64,000 nucleotides of DNA. It comes from an uncultured Pseudanabaenaceae cyanobacterium (GTDB lineage: Bacteria > Cyanobacteriota > Cyanobacteriia > Pseudanabaenales > Pseudanabaenaceae). The position numbers and the translations under genes are program-made. The stretch covers positions 62,001 to 126,000 of the forward strand of contig CALGKB010000009.1 in the NCBI GenBank assembly GCA_937927915.1. The letters are read 5' to 3'. A model generated the notes under the pieces. It was not told where the DNA came from. It searched no databases and saw only the letters and a program-made list of their open reading frames with translations. Every line of letters begins with the position of its first letter. The first letter of the stretch is position 1. This document shows positions 27,425 through 36,196 of this stretch, in pieces.

Positions 27425-28501
27425 ATGATGGAAGAAAAGCAAAAACAAGCTCTTAAGCGAAAGCTTCTTAAAAACCTAAGAGATTATGGAGTCATCTGGA
27501 ATGAGAAAAAGCATCAAGTTATTGTTGAGGATTTTAGAGAAGTCCAGCGAAAACTAGCTGAGCGGACAAATTCAAAAGGACAAGGTTATAAAAGTAAAGT
27601 TCAAAAATATCTTGCACAGTCATCAGATATAGATATATCTAAAATTAGTCCTTATCTTGTTATGGTTGAGTCTAGAGACGAACATCAACGTCTTTGGGCT
27701 TATGCTACATCCCATTGGTCTGTCCCTGTTACGGTCGGCTATGGCAGACGTGTTCGATATTTCGTCTTTGATCATCAGAATGATAAACTCATTGGTATTG
27801 TCGGTCTTTGTGATCCTGTTATTGGTTTGGGTGTTAGAGACGATAAATCTATTGGATGGACGAAAGAGCAAAAGATGCAGCGCTTATACAACTGCATGAC
27901 CGCTTATATTCTTGGGGCAATACCACCTTACAATTGCATACTTGGCTCTAAGTTGGTTGCCCTTACCTTAATGTTTCCAAAAGTTCGCAAGGACTTTTAT
28001 CAAAAATATAAAGATAGTCCCTCTATTATTTCTGGAGAAAATAAACAGCCCCATCTTATTTATATCGATACTCTGGGAGCATTTGGAAAATCTGCGATTT
28101 ATAATCGATTGCTTAACTGGGAATTTATAGACTATACAAAAGGACAGAGCCACCTTCATATAACAGCTAATGGTAGTTGGGAGCTTATTAGACAAGTTGT
28201 TTCAGAAGATGCCTTTGAAACTTATAAGTTTGGTCAAGGCCCAAATTGGAAGATGCGCATCTTGAGAAAAGCATTACATGAACTTGGCTTATCAGAAGAA
28301 ATGCTGAGCATTGGATGGCAGCGAGGTTACTACCGTTGCACATTAGCCGAGAATTGGCAAGAGTATTTATTAGGGGATACTGACCGAGTAGTATGGAAAA
28401 CCTTTAGCCAAAAGGATTTAGTGAGTTACTGGCACGAAAGGTGGGTCACTCCTAGACTTGATAATTTACAAACCAGACTGGAGTTGTACCCTGACCAATA
28501 A
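27425..28501 (+). CDS. DUF4338 (Druantia DruA-like) protein
   Basis: 358 residues. The central part VRYFVFDHQNDKLIGIVGL, IGWTKEQKMQRLYNCMTAYI and LGSKLVALTLMFPKVRKDF has the layout of DUF4338, the domain of DruA in type I Druantia anti-phage systems, where its biochemical activity is not established. The N-terminal 60 residues are basic and helical. A second ATG one codon on is an alternative start. No DruB, C, D or the large helicase DruE is nearby; instead the gene follows nurA-herA. It is the main reason to consider this operon an undescribed defence combination. Confidence 0.75.
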   Translation: MMEEKQKQALKRKLLKNLRDYGVIWNEKKHQVIVEDFREVQRKLAERTNSKGQGYKSKVQKYLAQSSDIDISKISPYLVMVESRDEHQRLWAYATSHWSVPVTVGYGRRVRYFVFDHQNDKLIGIVGLCDPVIGLGVRDDKSIGWTKEQKMQRLYNCMTAYILGAIPPYNCILGSKLVALTLMFPKVRKDFYQKYKDSPSIISGENKQPHLIYIDTLGAFGKSAIYNRLLNWEFIDYTKGQSHLHITANGSWELIRQVVSEDAFETYKFGQGPNWKMRILRKALHELGLSEEMLSIGWQRGYYRCTLAENWQEYLLGDTDRVVWKTFSQKDLVSYWHERWVTPRLDNLQTRLELYPDQ

Positions 28502-28523
28502 GAGTCAGACGTATACTTGCTTT

Positions 28524-28932
28524 ATGCCCAAATTAGACATTATCCACAATGCCGTAAAAAATGCACTGATTAAGGATGGCTGGCTCGTTACAGATGATCC
28601 TTACGTCATTCAATACCGCAGAACTGTGCTATACGCTGATCTGGGTGCTGAGCATCCAATTGCAGTTGAACGAGATGGGCAGAAGCTAGTTGTGGAGGTA
28701 AAAAGCTTTGTTGGAGCATCTAAGATACAAGATTTGAAAGAGGCTCTCGGTCAGTATGACATATACCGCTAGAGGAAATAGCTCCAGACCGTAAGTTGTA
28801 CGTTGCTGTTAGCAAAGTTGCGTACAATACCTTTTTTACTCAAGATGTAACTCAACTTATTCTCAGTAACATCGACTTCCCGTCATTGTTGTAGATATAG
28901 AAACGGAGGAAATTTTGCAATGGATAAATTAA
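28524..28932 (+). pseudogene. xisH: xisH-type gene with two frameshifts
   Basis: The frame starts well (MPKLDIIHNAVKNALIKDGW, ADLGAEHPIAVERDG, VVEVKSFVGASKI) and matches XisH, an endonuclease-fold protein first named from excision of the fdxN element in Nostoc/Anabaena and common in cyanobacteria. After YDIYR it stops at 28772, while the expected LEEIAPDRKLYVAVSKVAYN continues in another frame, and near 28885 a second shift leads to IVVDIETEEILQWIN and the normal stop. It overlaps xisI as in intact pairs. It is the fourth gene after nurA. Confidence 0.8.
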
Positions 28933-29267
28933 CTGAGTATCCAAAGCTAATTTAGCGCATTTTGACTGAGTACGTGGAGTTGAGTAAACGTCACCCTAAT
29001 CCGGACATTGAAACGTTTTTGATTGTAGATGAGGCTAAAGCCAACTATATCTGGATGAACCTTGGTTGGCAGAATGGGGAACGTATTGCTGGGATGACAG
29101 TCTATGTTCGGATTCGGGATGGTAAATTCTGGATCGAAGAAGATTGGACTGAAAACGATATTGCGACTGATTTAATTCGCGAAGGTGTTCCCAAAGAGGA
29201 TATCGTGTTGGCATTCTATGAGCCTAAGATGAGGCAGTATACGAAGTTTGCTGTAGCATCGTACTAG
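28920..29267 (+). pseudogene. xisI: xisI-type gene with an in-frame stop at codon 12
   Basis: From ATG 28920 the protein reads MDKLTEYPKLI, then TAG (28953-28955, probably from CAG), then RILTEYVELSKRHPNPD and the conserved ending DIATDLIREGVPKEDIVLAF. Without the stop it would be a normal XisI of about 115 residues. A TTG at 28962 might restart a 101-residue protein. Since xisH is also broken, the pair is probably dead. An attC-like site begins 7 bases after the stop. Confidence 0.75.
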
Positions 29268-29274
29268 CGGCGCA

Positions 29275-29359
29275 GGCTAACACTGCGTTGGTGCGGACGG
29301 GCGAGAGATCTTGGTGAGAGTTCAAGGTTATCTACTGCTGCACAACTTTATTATTATCC
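29275..29359 (+). other. attC-like site 4, right core degenerate
   Basis: R'' GGCTAAC (29275-29281) and left arm GTGCGGAC (29291-29298) are typical. The right arm GCTGCAC (29337-29343) pairs with one unpaired base, and the core ATTATCC (29353-29359) departs from GTTRRRY at its first base. Both arms are 9 bases from the cores. It lies directly after the xisI stop. Confidence 0.5.
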
Positions 29360-29499
29360 AATAAGTCCTACAATTAAATCCAAAGTTTTCTTTGTTATTG
29401 TTAGATTCGGCAAAGTTACTTGTGATAGCGAAAACGATCGGGTTAAGACTTCGCTAACGATCGTTATCGATAAATAGATAAAGTGGACAATTAAGAAAT

Positions 29500-29589
29500 G
29501 TATAACAAATCGTTGGAGCGGACTTTGTTTGTGTTATTCTTAATTTGTTGGGTGGTTTGATGAGCCGCTCAACTCCAAAGCCGTTACGT
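29500..29589 (+). other. attC-like site 5
   Basis: R'' GTATAAC (29500-29506), left arm GAGCGGAC, right arm GCCGCTC (29564-29570) and core GTTACGT (29583-29589). GAGCGG(A)C against GCCGCTC with the single extra base is the classic attC arm. Closely similar to site 2. The 140 bases between sites 4 and 5 hold no gene. Confidence 0.6.
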
Positions 29590-29649
29590 TGCCACCGCTA
29601 GAGTTATGGTCAATTGATGAAAACGATCGCACAAATATTAAGTTTAGCC

Positions 29650-29976
29650 TTATGTTTCTTCTAACTGCTCTAGGGCATCGCGAACATCTATTAAGTGGTT
29701 GTTGAATACTTCCAGTGCGGCATCAAGCACCTTAAACAGGGCGGGGTCTCTTACTGAGTAGAATACATAGTTGCCTTGCTTGCGGCTGGTAACTAAATTG
29801 CGGCTGCGTAGGATAGCTAATTGTTGAGAAACGGCTGAAGCCTCCAGTTCTAACCATTCTGCAATGTAGCCAACACTCTGCTCTCCTTCTCGGAGCGTAT
29901 CTAAAATCTGAATGCGCACGGGGTTGGACAAGACTTTGAACAAGTCCGCCTTGAAGTAACTGGGCTTGAAGGTCAT
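29650..29976 (-). CDS. ArsR-family transcriptional regulator
   Basis: 108 residues with the winged-helix pattern FKVLSNPVRIQILDTLREGE, then EASAVSQQLAILRSRNLV (recognition helix) and KQGNYVFYSV (wing). It contains no cysteine, so it is not a classical thiol metal sensor of the ArsR alpha-3 type. It is divergent from the SulP/carbonic-anhydrase-like genes across about 200 bases and probably controls them, but no clear palindromic operator could be fixed by eye. Confidence 0.85.
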   Translation of the reverse strand: MTFKPSYFKADLFKVLSNPVRIQILDTLREGEQSVGYIAEWLELEASAVSQQLAILRSRNLVTSRKQGNYVFYSVRDPALFKVLDAALEVFNNHLIDVRDALEQLEET

Positions 29977-30182
29977 TGCATTGTACTTCTGTATCCAAAA
30001 CTACAAGTATGCTTTTCTAGTTTAGCATTTCCGTGAGCTACTTCACCAGCTACTAAGATTACTATATGCAAAACTCTAGAGATAAAGATATGCTATACTG
30101 TTGACACACAAGGTTGACTGTCCTCATAAAGGGCGGTTGGCGAGGTTTTTGTGTGGAAAGTTCTGTCTCGGGTTGAGAAGGG

Positions 30183-31849
30183 ATGAAAGTTATTAAGCAG
30201 ATTGGTGGTGATTTTAGGTGGCAAAACCCCTTCAGACACTGGCGGGGAGACTTGACGGGGGGGTGACAGCGGCAGTGGTGGCTTTGCCTCTGGCTTTGGC
30301 TTTTGCGATCGCCAGTGGTGTTGATCCGAAGGCTGGGCTGTACACGGCGATCGTGGCGGGCGGGGTGGCGGCGCTCTTTGGCGGGTCGCCTGTCCAAATT
30401 ACTGGGCCGACGGGGGCTATGGCAGTAATTTTGATTGGTATTGTGGCCAAGTATGGTCTTGAAAAGGTTTGGCTGGCTGGGGTGATGGCAGGGATCATCC
30501 AGATTGCCTTGGGCGTAGCGAAGTTGGGGCGTTTGGTCAAATTTATTCCTTATCCTGTGACAGCGGGGTTCACCAATGGCATTGCTATCATCATTTTTTG
30601 TGGTCAGTTGAACAATTTTTTGGGCTTGAGGTTGCCCCGTGCAGAGCATTTTTTGCCTGGGATATGGCAAACTTTGCATCATCTGTCGGAGGCTCAGGCA
30701 GCATCGATCGCAGTGGCGTCGGTGGTAATTGTGACTAAGTTGTTGTGGGCTCGGTTGGGGACTTCCATTCCAGGATCATTGGTGGGTTTGGTGTTGGCGA
30801 CTCTGCTGGTATGGGGCTTGCACCTTGATGTTCCAACTATTGGTGCTATTCCTCAAGCATTTCCTGTGCCCCACGGTATTCCCCACTGGCAAGATTTTGG
30901 TTTGATTCGGGAATTGATTGGTCCTGCTCTTGCTTTGGCGGCTTTGGGCAGTATTGAATCTCTGCTTTCGGCGGTGGTGGCTGATGGCATGACGGTAAGT
31001 GATAAGCACGACAGCGATCGCGAATTGATTGGGCAGGGAATTGCCAATGTGGTGGTGCCCTTTTTTGGCGGTATTCCTGCCACAGGGGCGATCGCCCGCA
31101 CGGCTGTGAACATTCGCTCTGGCGGCAAAACCCGCCTTTCTGGGGTTATTCACAGTTTGGTGTTACTGCTCATTGTGCTCTTGTTTGCTCCTTTGGCGGC
31201 ACAGATTCCCTTGGCCGCTCTAGCGGGTATTTTGATGGTTACTAGTGTGCGGATGTTGGAGTGGGAAGCAATTGGGTTACTGATGCGGGCGACCTATGCT
31301 GATTTTGGGGTCATGCTACTGACTTGGGCAGTGACTATTTGTTTTGATTTGGTGTTAGCCGTGGAGGTTGGCTTAATTGCCGCTGGCGCACTCTTTATCA
31401 AACGCATGAGTGATTTGAGTATGGCTAAAGTGCCTGAAACAGAGGTATTTCCGCCCGGTATTCCCCTAGAGTTGGGCAAACAAATTGCCGTTTATCGGGT
31501 TGATGGTCCGATGTTTTTTGGCGCCGCCGAACGCTTTGTCACTTTTCTGCGAGATGAACCCGAAGTGCGCTACCTTATCCTGCGGATGCGATTTGTTCCT
31601 AGTATGGACACAACTGGCTTGGTAGCTCTAGAAGATATTTATCACGATCTCAAGCGTCGGGGGTGTAAACTCCTGCTCAGTGGTTTACAGACCGAGGTTA
31701 GGAAACTCTTGGAACGCACAGGGTTACTGGATCAAATTGGATCAGAGAACTGTTTTGAGAGTACGGATGCGGCGGTTCAATTCGTAACATCTCAGTTATG
31801 TTGTCATTTATCTGCACGGCAGGAAAATTTTGAGAAGGCTACCGTCTAA
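30183..31849 (+). CDS. SulP-family anion (bicarbonate/sulfate) transporter with STAS domain, frameshift near N-terminus
   Basis: The uninterrupted frame begins at a GTG at 30218 and encodes 543 residues: many membrane segments (GGVTAAVVALPLALAFAIAS, FGGSPVQITGPTGAMAVI) and a C-terminal STAS domain (VRYLILRMRFVPSMDTTGLVALE). A better N-terminus, from ATG 30183 behind an AGAAGGG ribosome site and containing FRHWRGDLTGG typical of the family, lies one frame off and joins at a run of seven G (30257-30263). One extra G would restore it. So the gene carries a homopolymer frameshift or the assembly lost a base. Pairing with a carbonic-anhydrase-like gene suggests bicarbonate transport. Confidence 0.8.
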
Positions 31850-31871
31850 ATCGATCCTGTCCAGTGAATCT

Positions 31872-32447
31872 ATGTCTAAGTCTAAGCCTTGTGATGTTGA
31901 TGGCAGGAATTCTTGCTCCTGTTGTGTGCTAACCCGCCGTCATTTTTTGGAGAGGATACTGGCCATTGGGCTTGTTTCTAGTACGAGTTTGATGTTTCCT
32001 CAAATTGTCCAAGCGAATGAACACCGAGCGCAAGCATTGGTGCTGACCTGTATTGACTTTCGCTTTGTTAACTTAGAGCAATCTTTTTTGGCTCGTCAGC
32101 ATTTGGATCAAGCCTATGATTGGGTTGCCTTGGCTGGTGCATCCTTGGCTCTAACGGGTTTCCCCCATCCTGCCGAAGCAGAAGCCTTTTGGGATCAGCT
32201 GGCTTTATCGAAACGATTGCACAACATCAGGAAAGTGGTGATTATTGATCATCAAGACTGCGGTGCCTATGCCAGCATTAGGAAAGAAAAATTTGCTGAT
32301 CTGACATCTGAGCAAAATCTTCATGCTCAATATCTGACTCAAGCCTATGAGCAAATTCGGCAACGCTACCCAGACTTAGAAGTAGAGCTTTATTTTGCGG
32401 AGCTGACAGGCAACTTTAGGTTGATCTCTCCTCCTCAAATAACCTAA
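31872..32447 (+). CDS. Exported carbonic-anhydrase-like protein
   Basis: 191 residues from ATG 31872. The N-terminus has a twin-arginine-type signal (TRRHFLERILAIGLVSSTSL). The mature part has LTCIDFRF, the Cys-x-Asp-x-Arg motif of beta-type carbonic anhydrases, and IIDHQDCGAY with the His-x-x-Cys zinc ligands. Overall sequence is divergent, so activity needs caution. It follows the SulP gene by about 20 bases and would interconvert CO2 and bicarbonate outside the cytoplasmic membrane for that transporter, as in known SulP/carbonic anhydrase pairs. Confidence 0.75.
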   Translation: MSKSKPCDVDGRNSCSCCVLTRRHFLERILAIGLVSSTSLMFPQIVQANEHRAQALVLTCIDFRFVNLEQSFLARQHLDQAYDWVALAGASLALTGFPHPAEAEAFWDQLALSKRLHNIRKVVIIDHQDCGAYASIRKEKFADLTSEQNLHAQYLTQAYEQIRQRYPDLEVELYFAELTGNFRLISPPQIT

Positions 32448-32471
32448 CTTGCTTCTAATGGGAGTTTTCAG

Positions 32472-32699
32472 ATGACAGTTATTCTGCAAGTTAAAGTCAA
32501 ACCCAACTCCCAGCGATCGTTATTGGAGCAAATGCCTGACGGCACTTGGCTGCCGCACCTTAAATCCCCGCCAGTAGATGGTAGAGCCAATACGGAACTG
32601 ATTGAATTGGTCTCTAGGCACTTCAATTGCCCTAAGTCGGCGGTAATCATCAAATCGGGTAAATCTGGGCGCATAAAACGGCTGATGATTGAATGTTGA
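32472..32699 (+). CDS. DUF167 (YggU family) protein
   Basis: 75 residues. VKVKPNSQRS near the start and SPPVDGRANTELIELVSRHF are the family hallmarks, followed by VIIKSGKSGRIKRLMIE. YggU proteins are small and of unknown function. It starts 24 bases after the carbonic-anhydrase-like gene and may be part of the same unit. It looks complete. Confidence 0.85.
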   Translation: MTVILQVKVKPNSQRSLLEQMPDGTWLPHLKSPPVDGRANTELIELVSRHFNCPKSAVIIKSGKSGRIKRLMIEC

Positions 32700-32848
32700 A
32701 AAATTAGTCATGATAACTGCCAATTACGCAGTAGATTGATGTTGTCATTTCCCCTCAACCTGGCAAACAGAGCAAGGGTACAAAGACTTGGAGATAATCC
32801 TACTCCTTCTGGGAAAGCACCCTAGCTAATGTCTGTATTCTAAATCAC

Positions 32849-34014
32849 AGGCTATCCAACACGACGCAACCACCCCCAAACTCATCTCCACCGATCCTCC
32901 CTACGGTGACAATATCGGCTATGCCGATCTATCTGATTTCTTTTATGTTTGGCTAAGGCACTCCCTTGGCTCTATCTACCCAGGTATTTTCAGCACACTA
33001 CTAGTTCCCAAAGCTCAAGAGATAGTAGCAACTCCCTATCGTTTGACTATTTACTATGCTTTTAAGCAGACAGAGGAAATAGACTCTCAGGCAGAAGATG
33101 ATGACAATGGGATACAAAATGAAGGAGGCAGAGCATCCACTGGCTGGGAAACAATGTTGGAAGGTTTGGTCAATTCAGGCTTCACGATCTATGGTACTTT
33201 CCCAATGCGTACCGAACTCAGAAATCGCATGTTAGCTATAGGTGCTAATTCCCTCGCCTCTTCTATTGTCCTCCTCTGCCGCCCCCGCCCCGCCGATGCC
33301 CCCAAAATTACCCGTAGTCAATTCATCAAAGAACTAAAAAGAGAACTACCACCAGCTCTCAAACTATTACAGCAGGGCAACATTGCTCCAGTGGATTTAG
33401 CGCAAGCAGCGATCGGTCCTGGCATGGCAGTCTATTCCCGTTACAGTGCCGTATTAGAAAACAATGGCAAACCGCTAGGGGTAAGGGTAGTATTACAACT
33501 GATCAATCAACACTTAGATGAATATCTCGCTGAGCAAGAAGGCGAATTTGACAGTGAAACAAGGTGGGCTGTCACCTGGTTTATGCAACATTGATTTAAG
33601 GAAGGTTTATACGGCGATGCCGAGATATTAAGCCTTGACGGTATGGTAGAGGCAGGTATTATCTCTGCCAAAGGGGGGAAAGTGCGCCTACTCAAGCCTC
33701 CAGAGATTAGCAAACATCTGCAGGATCGTAAGGATGGTGAGTCTGCCCAGCTGACACATTGGACAATCATGCAAACCCTTTGTCATTTACTTACAGATAG
33801 CGGTGAAGAACCAACAGCCAACTTTTTGGCTCAAGTCGGCGACAAAGCATACATAATAAAAGAATTGGCATATTACCTATACAATATCTGCGATCACAAA
33901 GGCTGGGCACAGGAAGCAATTCCCTACAATAGCCTAGTAGTAGCATGGGCAGAAATCAATTGGTTAGCAGAAGCAATCAAAGAAAATAAGGTCATCCAAA
34001 CCAGCCTGTTATAA
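32849..34014 (+). pseudogene. C-terminal half of a DUF1156 DNA adenine methylase, decayed
   Basis: A startless frame begins QAIQHDATTPKLISTDPPYG and NIGYADLSDFFYVWL, the catalytic DPPY region of DUF1156 methylases (COG1743 type). After VATPYR about 35 residues expected before LTIYYAFKQ are missing. STGWETMLEGLVNSGF, SSIVLLCRPRPADAP and GNIAPVDLAQAAIGPGMAV follow. A TGA at 33592-33594 interrupts, then GLYGDAEILSLDGMVEAGII and the normal tail run to 34014. The N-terminal half is absent. With the SNF2 stub at 16504-16788 it probably represents a lost defence operon. Confidence 0.8.
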
Positions 34015-34061
34015 GTCCTCACAATGATAAAATATGATGAACATTATTGCCCTCTGCTGTC

Positions 34062-34293
34062 ATGGTTACTCTGCAACTTCAGCAAATAGATATACCCCCT
34101 GGTCAAAGGTTATTTATCCATGACATAGACTGGTCAGCCCTAGAGGAAATCCTAGCAGAACTAGGGGAAAAATAGCATAGCCGCATAGCCTACAGCGATC
34201 AGGACTTGGAATGATCATGAATTGGACAAAGAACTAATCAGCAACACAATTAAAATTATCTTAAATGTTATGCTACCCTTTCGTGATTACTAA
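34062..34293 (+). pseudogene. Uma2-family endonuclease remnant
   Basis: ATG 34062 opens VTLQLQQIDIPPGQRLFIHD and DWSALEEILAELGEK, the usual start of cyanobacterial Uma2 proteins, then TAG at 34173. The expected HSRIAYSD and DKELISNTIKIIL follow with further stops and a frame change. The catalytic part is gone. Confidence 0.7.
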
Positions 34294-34679
34294 TTTCCAT
34301 GGGATTTGATTATCCAACTCTGTACCCTAGTTAGCTATAGTAAACTGAAGTCAGCAGAACTGTCACAGTATTCCTACTTACCAGCCCACTTGTATTTAAG
34401 CGATCGTTGCCAGGGCAGCAACTAGCACAGATACAGCACTTTGGATAGAGTTTGTAGGGGAATATGAGGGGAGGTATTTAGAGGTGTGTAAATCCATTTC
34501 CCAAACTGGGTGTCGCGGCTTCGAGTCTCCTGGGTCTGTAGCAGATCGAGATGAACATTCCTCTGCATTCGGCTTTGTAGAAGCTAACTTGCCAGCTGCA
34601 GAACACTTACTAAAGTATAGTTTTGTCAATACAACAAGTTTATGCTAATTTTGTAGCTACAGTGAATTGATTAGTTTCT
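34294..34679. other. About 390 bases without a gene, holding a tRNA-like fragment
   Basis: Apart from the tRNA-like fragment at 34495-34540 I see no gene or clear repeat here. The segment lies between two pseudogenes and is probably eroded island-edge DNA. Confidence 0.5.
34495..34540 (+). other. Degenerate 3' half of a tRNA gene
   Basis: TTTCCCAAACTGGGTGTCG then GGCTTCGAGTC resembles an anticodon arm plus T-arm. It aligns with the 3' half of the tRNA-Trp at 16281-16353, and about as well with a Gly(CCC) tRNA. There is no 5' half and no acceptor pairing, so it is not functional. It could be the far copy of an integration site. Confidence 0.45.
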
Positions 34680-35013
34680 ATGCACATCTATACTCTGCCC
34701 CAATGGCAACATTTCCATAATCTTTCTGACAATTCCAGTCAAGCAGAGCATTAAAGTCGTGGTTTTACTGACAGCAATAACAATGGCAGCTGAGATTATA
34801 AGTGGAAAAGTTTTTGGTTCTTTAGCTTTATTAGCTGATGGTTGGCACATGGCAACCCATGTTGTGGCTTTCGGGATTGCTGTTTTTGCCTATCAATATG
34901 CCCGCAGACAAGCTAACAACCCAAGATATACGTTTGGTACAGGTAAGGTCAGTGTCAGAAGTGTTGAAGGTCAGGAAAGAGGTAGAAAAAAGGAGCCAGA
35001 AATGGTATTCTAG
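34680..35013 (+). pseudogene. Cation diffusion facilitator (DmeF-like), frameshifted N-terminal fragment
   Basis: ATG 34680 reads MHIYTLPQWQHFHNLSDNSS, the start of DmeF-type exporters, and hits a stop near 34753. In another frame VVLLTAITMAAEIISGK, GSLALLADGWHMATHVVAF and NPRYTFGTGKVSV continue, then similarity ends abruptly near 34950. Only the first two membrane segments remain, so the protein cannot work. Confidence 0.75.
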
Positions 35014-35064
35014 CTGAGAGAAATAGCAAACAAACTTGAGTTAAGGAACGGGGATGCCTCGATT

Positions 35065-35973
35065 TCAGTTCATACCCTGACAAACTTTGGTTATCGCCTG
35101 TGGCAACTCTGGGGTAAGGAACGAGAAACCAAGTTCCACCGGTCGACGAGGGATAACTTTCTGTCCTTCTAGCAAAACAGAAGCTCCCTCTCCAAAGGCA
35201 AGCTTGAGGGCTAGGGCAGGCACAGGTAGGATGGCAAGGCGCTTGAGTTGCTGAGCTAGTACCTCTGTAAACTCCCTATTTGTCACTGGTTGGGGGGCTG
35301 TTCCATTCAATACCCCCTTTACCTCACTCCCATCGATGGCAAACAGAATCAACCTCACTAAGTCCTCTCGGTGAATCCAGGAGAACCACTGGTCGCCGCT
35401 GCCGATCACTCCCCCCAGCCCTAACTGGAAGATGGGCAAGATGCGCCCCAGTGCCCCACCACCCCGATCGAGGACAATGCCAATGCGGATTTTTACCACC
35501 CTCATACCCAGCTGGCTAGCTCCATCGGCACTGGCTTCCCAATCACCGCAGACATCCGCTAAGAAACCTTTTCCCTTGGGGCTACTTTCGTCAAACTGGG
35601 CAGTTAGGCTGGAACCGTAGTAACCAATGGCACTGGCATTGACAAGGACTGGGGGTCGTTTTTCCAAGTTGGCAAGGAAGTTGACTAGGCGTTTAGTGGT
35701 GTCGATGCGACTGTGATAAATTTCTTCCTTGACCTTTTTTGTCCAGGGGTCAGTGATAGAGCGTCCCGCTAAGTTAACTACGGCATCACAACTGGCAAGG
35801 GCGGTAGATACCGATCGATCGTCTCCCCAATCCACCACCGCTGCTGTGGGAAACATAGCTTGTCCCTTGGATACATTACGAGTCAGGACAAAGAGCTGGT
35901 CACCCCGATCGAGAATAGCTTGCCCCAGACGAGAGCCAATAAAACCAGTTGCACCAAGTACAGCAATTCGCAT
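35065..35973 (-). CDS. TIGR01777-family NAD-dependent epimerase-like protein
   Basis: 302 residues. The Rossmann signature GATGFIGSRLGQAIL at the N-terminus, NLAGRSITDPWTKKVKEEI, RIDTTKRLVNFLANLEKRPP, SAIGYYGSS and the ending EGQKVIPRRPVELGFSF with a DUF1731-type C-terminus identify the YfcH/SDR39U1 family. These proteins are widespread, including in chloroplasts, but the substrate is unknown. It is the first intact backbone gene after the island and stands alone on the minus strand. Confidence 0.9.
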   Translation of the reverse strand: MRIAVLGATGFIGSRLGQAILDRGDQLFVLTRNVSKGQAMFPTAAVVDWGDDRSVSTALASCDAVVNLAGRSITDPWTKKVKEEIYHSRIDTTKRLVNFLANLEKRPPVLVNASAIGYYGSSLTAQFDESSPKGKGFLADVCGDWEASADGASQLGMRVVKIRIGIVLDRGGGALGRILPIFQLGLGGVIGSGDQWFSWIHREDLVRLILFAIDGSEVKGVLNGTAPQPVTNREFTEVLAQQLKRLAILPVPALALKLAFGEGASVLLEGQKVIPRRPVELGFSFLTPELPQAITKVCQGMN

Positions 35974-36196
35974 AGTGGTTTATTTTTTCTTGAGTTTACT
36001 ACTTTTTTTCATCCTTCAGATAGCTGTCCCCGTTTTTTAATCGGTAGGAGTGAATAGGAGGTAAGCGTCCAAAGATTAGGCTGTGGTATCATCCAGTCGC
36101 TAACAACGACAGTTAAGCTGAGATATGTTCAGACTTCGACGACACTTGAGACTCGACAACTCTTCTCTGATGTAGGTGTAGAGGGGGTTTGGGGGA

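Noticed and set aside
30062-30682. Minus-strand frame of 206 codons across the SulP start
   Set aside because: Shadow frame. It spans the intergenic region and the strand opposite conserved transporter coding sequence.
16360-35060. Insertion sequences or a phage integrase within the island
   Set aside because: I looked for transposase and integrase motifs in all frames of the island and found none.
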